Source: Silurus meridionalis
Lineage: Eukaryota; Chordata; Actinopteri; Siluriformes; Siluridae
Assembly: GCF_014805685.1 (NCBI RefSeq)
Contig: NC_060886.1
Location: 21,507,608-21,571,607, forward strand
Reading direction: 5' to 3'
DNA: 64,000 bases
Positions 40,936 to 55,200 of this stretch are shown here, piece by piece; positions within the stretch are counted from its first letter, which is position 1, and the number at the start of each line of letters is the position of its first letter. The notes beneath the pieces were generated by a model, which searched no databases, had not been told where the DNA came from, and was given only the letters and a program-made list of their open reading frames with translations. The translations under genes and the position numbers were made by a program.

Positions 40936-43900
40936 TCAGATGCACTGTGAGAAAAACTTCTCCCAGACTGCAACAATGAGAAGCTGTCAGAAACAGGAAA
41001 CCCACACAAGCACAGCAAAAATTATGCTTCTTTAATAAGTTCATTTATGTGTGACCTTTCTCCCCGTCTATATGTGAAGTGCTTCATCACAGCATGGTGT
41101 GTACATGTATATGGACCAAGGGCAAATGACATGTAATAAATCACCTCAAAGTATGAGAGAAAACTATTTCCCACATTCCAGTCACACACACCCTGCTTAG
41201 TTTAAAGAACACACAAACAAAAAAACAATACACTTATCGCACACTGTTTACTCTTGAGTTTTAGAGATATATTTTGAGAAACATAAAGTAAAGGGCACCT
41301 TCAGGTCTCAGCACAGGCAAACACTAACAGTTGTTGATAAAATATCATCCAATTTCTGCTCATACAGCGCATAAACCAAGAGCTGCATACAGCTTACACA
41401 ATCAGCCCTGCTATAAAATGGGATCTTTGGAATCCAAGTCCAGCTAAATGTAAGAAGCTTAGTGACTTAGAAATGAACCACTGATATAGAACAAAAAAAA
41501 CAAAAAAAATAACTGAAAAGCAGTAAAAGTGTATAACAGGATTGGGAAGTCCAATTATTAGCAGAGCCCAAAGGGGGGAAATGGTTAAAATGAGACCAAA
41601 GAGCTATGATTTCCCTCAGGTTCTATAGATGGTAAGAATGTCAAATTTAAAAATTGCATTCGAGTTTTAATTACATTAAAGATTTAATATCGGAATGCAG
41701 TCAAATATTAATGAGACTGCAGATTTATACTAGCACAGACAGAGTGAGCAGTATCAGAACTGCTCTACTGTGTTCAAATTGTATAAACCACAGAATATTT
41801 GCTTTGTTTTCTATGTATTATTTATTTATTTACTGCCAATACTAGTTTTTGGTTTGCTTTATGGAATCAGGATTCAAGTATTAGTCACCATGAAATCCCA
41901 GTTAAACCAAATCTCAAAGGGCTTCATTATTACTATAGAGACTCATTACATGGGTTTACATTACAAACTGGAACAAATATTTACATTTTAATGCTTTTGG
42001 AAAAAAAAATAATAATAATAATAAAACACATTTCAAAAGACTTAAAACATATAGGTGTGGCAGGTCGGGTGTGCCTTAGTGGGAGTCTGAGATGGGATTG
42101 TGTAGTTTAGGTAAAACAGCAAAAGGATGGTGGCTGATGTAATCTTCATGCCTGTGATATTTCAGTTTTTGTTCGTTTTTCTTTTTCACTGAACAGGGGG
42201 TTAAGTGTATATGCAATTATGAGCTAAGCAAAGGTGTCACTAAGCAGGATAAGCACAGAGCAAACTAAAAATCTCTCCTTTTGTTTGTTTTTAGTTTAAC
42301 GTCACCATCTGTTGACCTGAGTGAAGGGGATTGCCCGTCAATAAATAAAAGCTTGTGTGTGTATTTTAACCTGGGTGTACTGCTAGTCAAAAAAGTAAAC
42401 AACTTAAACATTACACTGTACATCATTAGCCCTTGATTATTTAAATATGTATAAAATCTAAATACAATTTACCCAATGAAATTTGCTCTTATGGCCTGGA
42501 ATGCATCTGTCTTCAGTCAAGCTAGTGTTCCTGATAGGCTTACACATTTTTCTGCAATTCATACATTCATGCACCCACACACACAAACACATATTACATG
42601 TTTTTTTTTTCTTTCTTACACACACCTGCCACTACTCCCCTTGCACTAGCTTGGCCCCTGACTGGTGCTGCATTGAAAGACACACAGGTGCCAGTAGTGA
42701 CAGACTCCCACATCCTGAAACAGGAGAGTTGCTGTCAAGCCCTGCCATGAGCTGCCCGCCATCTACTGATCCAAGGCCACCATCACTCTCTCATTCTCTC
42801 TTCATCTATTACTCACTCTTCCATTCTCTCTCTTCACCCTATCAGTCTCCCTTTCTTTCTTTCTCTCCCTTTCCCACGATCTCTCTTGTTCGCGTCCTAC
42901 TCAATGTGGCTCCGTTTGAGTTTGCCACATGCACCCTACCCCTTCTATCTGTCTTTATCTCTCTTTCATACAGAACAGGCTCTGCAGTAGCTGTCACTCA
43001 CACACTTGCTGTGCATAAGCACCGCTGCTTTAACAAATGGCTGCAGCACATCACTGTGACATTCGAAGGCTTCAGCTAAATTGCAACAGTGCATTAACAT
43101 GCACTGCACATCCGGTATTCCTACCAGTCCTGCAGAAATTATTTTATAGGATATAATAATAAGTAGTAGTAGTAACTTCAAAGAAAGTGAAAAACAGATC
43201 CTAGTGTTTTTTTAAGTTATTATCAACATAATAAAGCAGGACAGCCTACTTATTTGCATGTATCTTGAAGCATATATAGATGGTATATACATGATATATT
43301 AGGGCTCAGTGTAGGGTCATATCATTTAGCCAGCATGTTTTTTTTTTTTGTTCAGACTGTGGTCACATTTACCCGCAGAGTTACTCGCCAGTTAGCTTAA
43401 TACCAGAATCAAAGTTTTGCCATGGATTATAATTTGAGAGAGTTTTCCAGTCGTGTCTCTAAACACATTTAGTGCAACAGTGACAACCAGTGAATGGGTT
43501 TAAAACAAAAGGAAGGAATATGTATTTGTTGCCACCTGTTGTTTTTTCTCAATGATCTTAGTTTGCTCCTAGCACCATGCAATTAATGCTAAAAAGCTTA
43601 TGGTGGAAATTCAGACACACCATATATCAATATGAGTTGCTTCTCTGAATATAGCCATGAGTATGTATGTAAGCAGTTTTATTTTCAGGACTATACCATA
43701 ATTTAAGTTATTTAAAATATTACTTTTATATTTGTCTCTTTAAGACAAAGAGAACCTTACTGTATGATTCATTCCTTAAGTGGAATTTTAGGAGACTAAA
43801 GGGACTGTGCTGTAGATGTGTAGGCCTACAGGTCTAAGTATAATCCACAGCAGAGAGGGGAACAGAAGTGGTGTTGAGAGCTAAGCCACAAGCACTACTG

Positions 43901-43936
43901 CTAATGCTGCTGCTAGTATATGCACAGAACTCACTG

Positions 43937-44011
<75 letters not shown>

Positions 44012-47000
44012 TATAATTACATATTAGACCTGAAATGTGGTACTGGCTGAGGGGCATTTTCCATTTTCTTTTTTTATGGAAGGCAGACATTCATCGTTTC
44101 CTCTCCTCCATCTCTTTGTGTTTTCCTCTCTTCCACTTGCACTGCCTCTTTGCAGTGCAGGTTTTACAGCTATGTAGGATTGTGCTGAGCCGATCTCATT
44201 AGAGACGACTGACTGCAGTGCCACCTTTACGCTGATATACAGTACATGACTCTGCAGAGCCGGCAGGAGATTTACAGAGACAAGACAAATAACTCACCGG
44301 ATTCTAAGGCCACAAAAAAAAAAACATTTGTGTGAGCAGCATTTTCAATCCACCACATAAGATACTCTAATTTCCCTAAAAATACAAGTTGCAAAAAAAC
44401 GAACCAGAACAGTTAAAAAAACTGAAGAAATTAGGATGCGTGCAAACAACGTTCGAGAGGCATCTTTCTTTTTTTTTTTTTTTTACTAAAGCAGTCATCA
44501 AAAATGTAGATAATTATGTGTGTAGATATAAAGGGCCTAACTCTACTCAGACAGATGGACATGCCAGCAAGTGTGGGTGGAGGTAAACAGCTGTGTGAAT
44601 AATTGAAAACGGAAGTCTGCCAGGTTTTTCCCCTGAATCCTCAGATAGCTCCTCAGAGAACAGTGAAGGGCTGATAGTTCACTAGTTCACCTTCTTTGGG
44701 GAATCGGTGGCTGACAGTGACAGAACACATATACCAGGGCATGAGCAGGACTGTGTGTTTGAGTGTGTGTGGTCTCTAGTGCTCAGATTATAGGATCTAT
44801 TGAAGAATATTTGAGGTGAGATGCAAAAATTCCAGCCTGAATTATTTAGACTGTGTCTGGTGGCACTGTGGAATGGTTGAAATAGTAAAGACCCCCTGCC
44901 TAGAGATGAAGAGGGTGTGTGTAGGGGGGAAGCTGAGAGAAAGCTGTCTGTCATCATTTCAGAACTGTAAATGGTCTAGTGAATAGAGAAAGGCTCAATT
45001 TTAAGCATCCCTCCCCATCAAAGCAAACAACAACTGAGAGAAAAATATGAAGGAAAAATAAAGCCTAGTGAAGAGAAGTGAAATGGGAAGAAAAAAAAAC
45101 CCAGAAAGCGTAGGATGACAAAAGGACTGTGTATGCTATTGAGGGATTAATTTTGAAATTGAATAAAGGCAAAAGGAAGGACTTATAGTGAAAGCCACTT
45201 GAGGTATGTGAAGGACGGGACAAGCAAAGACACACCAAGTATCTAAACTCATCATATAAAACAGCGGGGATGGCAGTTACCTAGAGGAAGACTCCATTTT
45301 AACCTTTACATTCATGTCTAATGCAGTCAGCACCTGAGTGCCCTCATCAAATGTCTTATTCACCCCCTATTTCTTATTCAGCTATAGAAGAGAAGATATA
45401 CAGAGTCCAGAAGGGGAATTACAACACCAGTAAGAAGGAGAATGCTACCTTCTTTACTGCCTGCCTCCTTTGCTGCCTTTGCATTGGCATGCAGCCGCAC
45501 TGTTTCCCTTTAAAATGATAGCACCATTGGGAAATGCAGTCAGCCCTCATTTCTCTGCTCCAGCAATTACTCTATATTACTCTATCTCACGTCTCTCTTA
45601 CTCTCTCCTTCCCGCTCTGTCATCATGGCCTTCTCTCGTCGACTCTCTCCCACACCTCGGCATTTCAGATGAAGACATTGACAGAAAGGACTGGTTCCAG
45701 CTGGCTTAAAGCCAGCAATGACTCAGTAAGAGAGAAGGAAAGATGGCGAGAAATGAGAAGCAAACACTGAAAGGGATTTGATGTTGTTTGTATACAGCGG
45801 ACATTATCAGTGCCTGCTTCTTCCCAGGTTGTCTCTCTTGTCTTTCCTCTCACATGCACACAATCCCTCTTCTCTTACTCTCTGTCTTACTCTTATGTTT
45901 TGTCTCTATCCCCATCCATCTGTTGTCTCCTGTCTCTCTTTATGGCTTTCACAAAAACTCATCCCATTCCAGCTCCACACTGGCCCTGGATCACTGGCCT
46001 TGGCTTCTCTCCACTGCCAACGTGCGTCTCTGTGGCCCTGCTGAATGTTGTCAGTGTGCTTGCTGACTGATGGCCCATGTGACTTTTCAGAGAGAGGGGT
46101 GAGATGTTCCATCATTGCCTGTCTCAGTGTGGCTCGGAGCCAGGAGTCTAGACTAAGGCAACACAATAGCGTAGGTATACACAATTTTTTATTAATAGAT
46201 TCTGTTCATCTGTGTGATACAATCTTTACTTATACAACTTTTCTCAATCATTATCTCAAAATTAAATCATTTGACAATACAAAATCACAGTTTTACGCAA
46301 TGAATTTAAAAACCTAATCTCCTCAAAACCATAAACACAGATGCGTTTATCAATATATTGCTAGATCCATCTCTCATCCAGCCAGTGCTTGCTGTTCTCC
46401 AAACCAATATAAATATAGGGTAAAATCCATAACATTTACTAATTCCCGTCTTTTTGTTGAATACTTATGGGGTATAAAAAACATTTAAGACGTTACACAT
46501 GTTTGCTAAGCCACTATTACTTGTTTATTGGATTTTTTGAGGCAGATTTCTTTGGGCTACTTAAAAGCACAGATATGATTGCTTGTTAGATAGCTAAGTG
46601 ACACACCGTTTACTTTTGTAAATGGATGGAGTCCACAAAGAGAGGAATCCATGTGCTACTGCCTTCAAATATGGCAACAAAAAAGGGACCTCAGTGGGCA
46701 TGTGTTCAAAGGACAGGCATAGTCATTATCTTGGAAACACATAACTAACCTCCCTGAAAATACAGCCTACATATTTAGCTTCCTTTAGATTGGAAAGTAA
46801 TGAAAGAAAACTGCCTTGTGTTCCCAACCCATTGTCTTGCAGAAGTAACTAATGAACTGGAATGGTGTCTATACTGCAAGAGCATCTCCAACATCTGACT
46901 TGACAATAAAAGAACTGTTGAGGCACCTTCTGTAAACATTCTCTGCTATAAAACCTGTATTCTACAATAAACATAAACTATAGATACAACAAAAGCTGCT

Positions 47001-47865
47001 GACAGTGGAAATAAAACCTATACTCAGGAAGTTCATTTTCTGCTTGCAGAACTGATCCTTTCTCATCACTTCCAGCTGTCATGTCTCCTGAATGGCACTC
47101 TGTTCTCTGTGTGCCAAACACTAAAGTCACAAAAAGCAGAAAACCAGGCAAGAGGGATGTCTTGGGGAAGGGCTGTAGCCTTGCATAATCGATGCACTCT
47201 GTCCGAATCCAAAATCTGTTGAGAGACAGACTGAGCTGCACGACTACTGTCTTCATCACAGCCATGAACTGTCCTTGGTGTCCCGCCTCTGTGTGCTGCG
47301 CCGCCTCAGGAGCGCTCAGTATTAACACACATAGCATATGCTTTGCACATCTTGTCCTAAAAGCAGTAATAAGCCACAAAACGCATCCACCAGACCCACA
47401 TAATGATCCAGAACAAGCGTGGAATTTGAAAAGGATGTCACACGGGGTGTTGAGGGGCTGTGAGGAGGAAGCGAGGCTCAACTGTAAATCAAATATGGAT
47501 GGAAAAACACAAATGTTTGGCTTAGGTACTGTTTTCCTTTTTTCCTGTTGAGTGGATGGAGATTAAGACCCCTCGAGAGTACATGTTTCCCGCTGATCTG
47601 AAACTAAGTAACACTTGTGGAAACAACATAAATTTTCCTGTCACTTCAGTGATGGCTTTATCAGATGCACTCGCTCTTTTGCAGGAGCAAGGGAGTGATT
47701 GGTCACCACCGTGTGTGAGAAAGGCAAGCGAGATTGACTTGTGAGTGTGTGTGTGTGTATGTGTGTCCATGTGTGTGCTTGTGTCAAGGAAAGACTTCTG
47801 CCCAGGCCTGAGTGTACACATCCCTTCAGCATGTTAAACTGTCTATCCTACTTGCAGAAAGACCA

Positions 47866-47924
<59 letters not shown>

Positions 47925-50720
47925 CTCTTATCAGAGCTGATTTAGCTTGCGCTGAATGAGGCTGGTGCAGGTAATTTGGTTCGAGGACAGAGAGGGAGAA
48001 GGAAAGGTCATCTCTGTTGAACTGCCACAGAGATGGTGGCAACCAGAGGGGCCATTAAGCACTGCAATGCTGATACCACACTTTCAATATGACACGCACA
48101 CACACACACACACACACACAAACAAACACGCACACAAAACAGATGGTATGATAACAGTAGAACCCACTGCTATAGTTGTCAGAGTCATTTCATAGTTTAT
48201 CCTTAGAATTTAAATTTTTTGTCAGAATATGCACTAAGATACATAGCTGTGTTAAGCTCGATACTTACCACAAATGTTGAAACAGTTTTATTTCGTGTCA
48301 TTAAAATAATAAATGTAAATTAATACATTACTGAAACCTGCTCCAAATAATTTCTACACCAAGAAGAAATCACAAAAAAAAACACTACACATAGCAAAAA
48401 ACTTTTAAGATGAATAAAAAATGTTTTAAATCACATTTATAATAGAGATATTAAATACACCAAACTCACAACTAACCTGAGAACAATGATATACCCTTGT
48501 GTTGTCTTCTTTTGTTCTACACTCTATACTTGCATTTTTTTATGGAATGCATAAAAAAAAAAAAATCACACAGACACTTTCCCAATCCATTTGAGTCCAA
48601 AGGACCTGTCATTCCACTTATACACTCCCATCATGTGCGGTCATCTGCTCTCCTGCTGAGGTTATGATGTTTGTCTAACACCGGTTCCTCCTCATAGAGT
48701 TCCGTTTTCTCCAGCAAAAGGTTAACAAATCAAAATGCACCTCTGAGTGCAATCCATGACAACACACATCACATTAACGACTACAGAACCGGTGCTAGCG
48801 TGGGAGGATGTGCCTATCACTGAGTATAAGTCTGGATTATATTCATTGTTGGCACATTTTTCTATGTCAATCCAAATTGTAGCATTTGGGATTAAAAAAA
48901 ATAAAAAACCAAACAAACCCAAAAGCACTCAGAGACGCAATCTGTCCATAGAGCGATACCATTTGTGCCTTCCAAAAGAATGGCAACATAAATATACTTT
49001 ATACAACTTCAGGTTTTTGAATAAATTACCCATACATAAAAATAGGTTCATTGTTGCAGAAATGGACACAATGTGTGTCAGAATGCCACATTTAAATAAA
49101 GTTTTGCACATAAAGAAAGTGGATCAGCAAAACACATTGTGATGCACTGTGTCCAGGGATTTACTGGAGGGATTAAAGCTGCAGGGAGTCCACAGCTGAC
49201 TCCAACACCAGTTCCCAGCTGTTGCTAATGTTTTTTCTTCACTCACTTCCCCTTGAAACCATCAACCCAAAAGAAATCTTTTTACACATTCTTCAGTAAG
49301 TTAGAGATCCAACCAGATTTGTTCTCGGGTAATAAAACAAGAGTATATTGCTGTCCACTCTTCCTTAAACATGCATTCGGCACATTTATTAGCTTCTGCC
49401 TAATCACTGTATCTTTAGTTGCTGTCCCCTGCCCCCTCCCTGATCCCTTCACATCTGCCTGTCTGTTCACTCCATCATTTAAAGCTGAGTGCAGGAGACT
49501 TGAGTCCTCTGGGAATGTCTGCTAGTTACTTACCCTCTCCAGTTTCTCCACTCTGCCTCAGAATAGGGTACCATCAGGCCAAGGAATGAACTCTATCACC
49601 TAACTAACCTGTAGCAACGTTTTTCCTTTCCTGGATTTCTTGGGCAGTTTTTTTGGGACCAGCACTTAAAAAACAATGATAACCAATGCGCCAACAAGAT
49701 AACAACAAATATCCTCACATTACTTTCTAGTTTATTTTATGTAACTTGTGTCCTCCTACCTTGGGGTTCTTGCCGTGGCGGTAAACCATCCAGTCCTCAC
49801 CATTGGTACTGACTTCCAGTTTGAAGCTGGTGACATAATAAGACTTGTGCGTCTCTTTAGAGATGGCTCCCTGGGTGGCAATGCCAGCCAGAACCTTTAA
49901 AAAGTGCAGGTCCACCTAAACAAAGAGGAAAATAAGAAATAAGCAAGGAACATGACAGGGGGAGAAAAAGAAATCATGATAGAATGATAGAAGGAATGTG
50001 AGAGAAAGGACTGGTTAAGGTAACAATACAATATTGATTTATTGATATTGAATAAAATATGTCACAATACATTTCAGAGATTATTCTAGAATATTTTGTC
50101 ACTAATAATACCAGTTTATTGGATTGCATGATGTTTACACGTAGCTCTTTGTATGTAAAACTTGTTTAGGCACCAATTTAGCAAACACAAATAGCATTTT
50201 TGTATGTTTTACAACAGTATGCATCATGATATGGTTTTCCTGTTCTGTGAGGAGTGATGAAAATTGAAGAAGTGGAATTAAGAGAGAATGAGAACAAGAA
50301 ATGAGAGAAGGAAATATATTAAGAGAGAGGAAGTCATGATGTGAGAAAAATATGTGAGTTGTGGAAATATGAGGGTTCTGTTTCTTACTGCAGATGCAGT
50401 GCTATCAGTCTTCACCCTGACATTAGTCACATTAATCACTTCTCTCAGATCAATACGGAACAGGGCGAAGCTCTTCTTTCCCTTCCACACCCAACTGCAT
50501 CACAGCATCGGGGATGAGAACGAGCATGAGGATGTACACCTTTTCTTCCTGCCTTCATTTGGGCATCTCATCATACACACTGGCAAGACTATTCAGGAGT
50601 GGCTACCCATAATACTCTATCGTCCTAGCTAGGTGTCATGTGAATGCAAGGAGGGTAACTGTAACATTTGTTATCTGTCAAGACGTCTGGCATAATTTTT
50701 ACTCACACACATTCACACAC

Positions 50721-50760
<40 letters not shown>

Positions 50761-51298
50761 CTTAGGGCCACAAAGAAACACACCTACACAAAAAAAATCA
50801 ATAGCACAGAGGACTGCTGCTAACTATTTATTCCTGGGAAAGGACCATCATCAATCAAGTGGCTGTTACCATCAGAGCCGGGTGCGCATCATCAACCCAA
50901 GAGAGAGTGAGTGAGTGAATGTGTTTGCTTGTGTGTGAGAGAGAGGGAAAGGGAGAGGGAAAGGCGGAGAGAGAGTGAGAGAGAGAGAGAGAGAGCGAGA
51001 AAGAGAGAGAGGGGAATGCAGCTGCTTCTTAATCTTGAGAGAAAGCAAGAGTGAGCTTGTTGCAAACATTGCATTGTAGAACACATCAGTTGTTGAAGAG
51101 AAGTGATGAAAAATAGAGAGTGAGCGCATGCAAAGAAAAAAAAAGAAAGAGGCAGGGGGATGAAGATAGGGCCAGATTGTTTCTGTCTCAGTGACACCTG
51201 AAAAACAGCCAGGAGGGGAGGAAAGTGATGAGATCTTAATGTCTACCGCAGGCACTTCAGATAGAAGGCTTCCTCTGAGACAAACCCACACATAAATA

Positions 51299-51351
<53 letters not shown>

Positions 51352-52155
51352 CTTACCTATTTTACACAGTGACCCACCACTGTGGAAAACAGTGTGAATG
51401 CAACTGCTGTGTGCACACCTCCAAAGCCCATATGTGCATGGACTCACATACATGCACCATCTCTTTCGCAACACACAAATACCCACCTCCTCTGTAATGC
51501 AGTGTAATTTAAATCAAGTTTCCACTGTAGTGAGATGTGGTGTGGCTAGGAGGGTCCAAGGTCACAAGGGAAAGGGATGTGAGGTGTGAATGCAGCACAA
51601 CAGCCGGTAGCTGAATACAAATGCCAAGACAGAGCCTTTTCCACATACAAGCCTGAACAGCACATAGGTGCAGACAAATCTGTCAGATAGAAACTTCTCT
51701 GCTTGCACAGCACTGGTGTGAAATCGTATAAAAAGCATTTTAGCAGCCAGAACTGAAAGAATACTGTAGCTGAGTGTTCAGTATGTGAACTAGCGATACT
51801 TCTGTGACTCCAGATTTCTAAACATGATCCACCATGGTTCCTGTAGCAGATCCTTTTTTGCACCTTTTCCAAGTACATGCATTAATGTAAATTAATTAAC
51901 TAAAGGAGGCATATTGAACTAGAATCGAGCTACAGGGACACAGATATTAAGCCAGTAAATTGTGTTTGAAGTGTTTGATTTGTTAAGTCTATAGGGCTAG
52001 TCAAAAGAGGAAACATAAAACTACTAAGAAATAAAGCAGTAAGAAATATAACACATGAAGAATCAATAATTTTTAAGTATTAAAATGAAAGTGCCATGTA
52101 GTCATGTTAGTTGCTCATCCAAAATGTTCAAAGCAAGGAATTTCATGAAATTACA

Positions 52156-52206
<51 letters not shown>

Positions 52207-55200
52207 CTGCTATAAACCCTGCTGTTATATCTCTGAAAAATAATTTATTTCACAAATCCCTTTTGGGACTCTACAACATGGTGTAAAATGAGAAAGGACA
52301 GATTGATGTGTGAGAGAGAATATAGCTCTCATTACTCTCCACACTAACAATAGCCCCACATCTCCCAAGCTTCAGCCTTTAGCCTTGTGAGCACACTGCC
52401 TGTGTGCCCTGTTAATAAAATGAGGAGGAACCTAGAAAAGGTTATGGCATTTTCCTCCTGTGTATGAGAGAGAGAAGATGATAGAAATAGAGAATGAATG
52501 TGTGTAAAAGACAGCAAGAATGAACCAGGCTTAGGTAAGCTCACCTGGATGTACTCTTTGTTGCTGTCTTCGCCGGGTGTCCAGGCGTTGTTGTCGTAGT
52601 TAAGACGAGCCTGTCGAGGAGACCACAGCCCATCGCTGAATGATGAAGATGCTGTGATCTGGTCATCTGTAATCCGGTTTGACTCCATCCCGAACGGATT
52701 GCTACAGTGAAAATCTAAAATAGGACAAGCAGCACATCAGCTATTAGACACAAAGAGTATATCCTTCCTGCTTTATTTCTGCTGCAGGTTTATTTGTTCA
52801 TGTGTGTATGCAATCTCTAAGAAAAATGCTCCTTGTGCACAAGATTGCTACGAAAGACACAAATTGATGATTTAAAGCATATTTTAACCGCTGTGAAAGC
52901 TCCAGGTTTTCTGCATCTGGACCAAAACGGGGGCAACTGTTCCATACTTTTAGCTATAGTGCTGAGTGAATGATAAATGATGTGCGGTCCCTGTTATTAA
53001 AAAGTAGTTTAAATATTTTACTGCTCACAGTATGTTGACCGACAGCCAAACAAATTATGGCTCTTTTACTAGCATTTTATAAACATTAGTCATTTTTGCA
53101 ATGCTGATGGACAGGTTTGTGGAACACAGTACCTTCTTTGTTGTTCACTATGAAATATTTATGTGTTCTCTGGTGTGCTCTATTGCAGTTTACTTAAAAA
53201 TTCTGAAATGTAAAATGTAAATCTGCAAGAGACCCCAGCAAATGAACAGCTTTTCTTTTGGTTTTTGTCCCATTCACCCACCGCTTAAAACATTGCTATA
53301 TATCGCCCCAAAAGTTGCTTAAGGAACATACAATCCAGTCATAGATATACAAAATACTTCATAATGCTTCTGCTGCTGATGATGAGGATGATGAGTATTA
53401 TTCATGGGAGAAGTAATTATTCATATTTTTGTATTTACTAATATTGACTGTGTTTCTTCCACCTCTGCAGAACAAAGGGACAAACAAGGCTATGTCCTGT
53501 ACTTGCTCTTTAAATGCTTTGTAAATGTGGGCAGAGATACCCTGTACCTCAAAAACCTCCTTAGAACAAACAATACTCACTGTCATTAACCTCCTTTAAT
53601 GTCATGTTATAGCTAGCAGAGAAGCCGTCTTTTGCCACGGCCATGTCAGTGTGGAAGGTGAGCGAGATAATCCCGGTAGACGACTGGATTTCTGGGGGAA
53701 TTTTATTCCCACAGTGGCGTCCGATGAGAGGTCCAACTAGAAAAAACACAAATGAAAGAAATTTGACCATCCTACTCAGCAATTATACCAATATCCTGCA
53801 TCCTGAGCTGTTCCCACAGTTGTTTAATGAACAACAGACTTTTTTCCTGATATTTCACAGACAGACTCACTCAAGGCTGGACTTTAAAGCATTAAATCCA
53901 GCAAGGCAGATGATGGAGAGGCCCAAGAGGAAAAACAGACCAGTGTAAAGACCAGTGTGTGTCAGGTGTGATGGTTCTGTAGTCACAGTTTGATGTTTTA
54001 CTATATGGCTGTTTAGTTGTCACAAAGAATTACTCATTTCACAGAGTTGTCCTTATCATAGGTGTTTCTTACCTATAACTAACCTATGCTTCACTTTTAG
54101 CTTTTTATAAAACGATGGGACGTGACCACCCCACTTCCCAATAAGGATGATTTTGTCCTTCACACTTGAACTTGTTTTTATACTTGAAGTTGTAAATAGT
54201 TCATTTATTTACTTTTAATCACAATACATGGTGTATTGTGATGAAAATTTCAGTAAAAGAATGAAAGAAACTTTAAATGTCAACACCTTTAAACTACACC
54301 CTTCAGTATTACCAGTGCTATGGTTTTACAGATGTGCCCACACTTTTAAAAGGGGCTCCTATGCCTCTGCTAGTGACCTAGTATCCTAAAATATATAATA
54401 TAACAGCCAAAAACACACATACACAAATGCTAGAGAAATAGCCCTTTATTGATTACACACATTGATTTTCCTCCCTTTTACGAGACAGAGGAGATCTGAA
54501 GTAGAAATGTCTGTTGAACAAACGCACCAGATAACTCATTCTCTCTGCTGACAGCTAGGACAGTCGGCGAAACAAGATGTAGTGTGAAATAAATGTGAGG
54601 CAGCCAGTTTAGATCCAAGAGCTAAGTTCTATCCTCAGAGGACTCACAGCTTTCAGATCTCTGGATGTATCCACTCGTATATGAGTGGACGGCCCATTGA
54701 TCGATTGCAGAATGTTACGGAGGAGGCGCGCTTCAGCTCTTGAGTGGTGAAAGATAAACGTTTGTAATGAAGTTGATGGTGAAAGTCATTTTAGACTTCA
54801 ATGATTTGCAGTACTCAGTAGTCATCTTCAAGTCCTGTTATAGTGGCTTATCTAGAGAGTAGCACTCATCTGTATGAGGTGTGAGAGAGAAATCTGGCTC
54901 CAGTATACAACTGGGTCTCCATGTTGGCTGAAGTGGGCTAAGGATCAGCAAATGACTCAGGAATGTGACACTATTACACCAGATTGAGGAAAAAAAAAGA
55001 GTAAAAGACAATAATTAAATCCTATTGTAGTATTATTCATGCCCTGTTTTTTCTCTACTGATAAGGGTTAACACCACCACTCTTCCTCTCTTCTCCAGTG
55101 TCTTTTGTCTTGCCTATCCTCTCAGTCCCTCTCCTTATAGAATAACATGGGTGCTGTGGCTTTGTGGCCCGACTGGTAGAGATAAGGCAGCAGTGCCTGA

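Larger units (their letters stand above)
39623..49759 (-). other. nrp2: nrp2 intron within b1 (10.1 kb)
   Basis: This is the largest intron in the window. It contains (CA)n tracts at 40834-40932 and 43941-44010, a (GT)n(GA)n tract at 47868-47924 and another CA tract at 48092-48130. Many short open frames are present, but none with domain features. I recognise no nested gene. Confidence 0.7.
49916..52544 (-). other. nrp2: nrp2 intron within b1
   Basis: This 2629-bp intron has CA tracts (50714-50757, 51299-51350), a GA-rich tract (50936-51011), a TA tract (52161-52204) and a short exon-like coding fragment at 50389-50494. Confidence 0.75.

Noticed and set aside
42483..43079. 198-residue plus-strand frame, the second longest open frame in the window
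   Set aside because: It is Ser/Leu/Phe-rich from CT-rich DNA, with no domain, no conserved motif and no promoter or splice support.
46978..47551. Overlapping frames of 167 and 119 residues on opposite strands
   Set aside because: Neither shows motifs. They lie deep in the 10-kb nrp2 intron and look like chance.
50872..51486. 204-residue minus-strand frame
   Set aside because: It is composed of Cys-Val and Leu-Ser runs from the CA and GA repeats.
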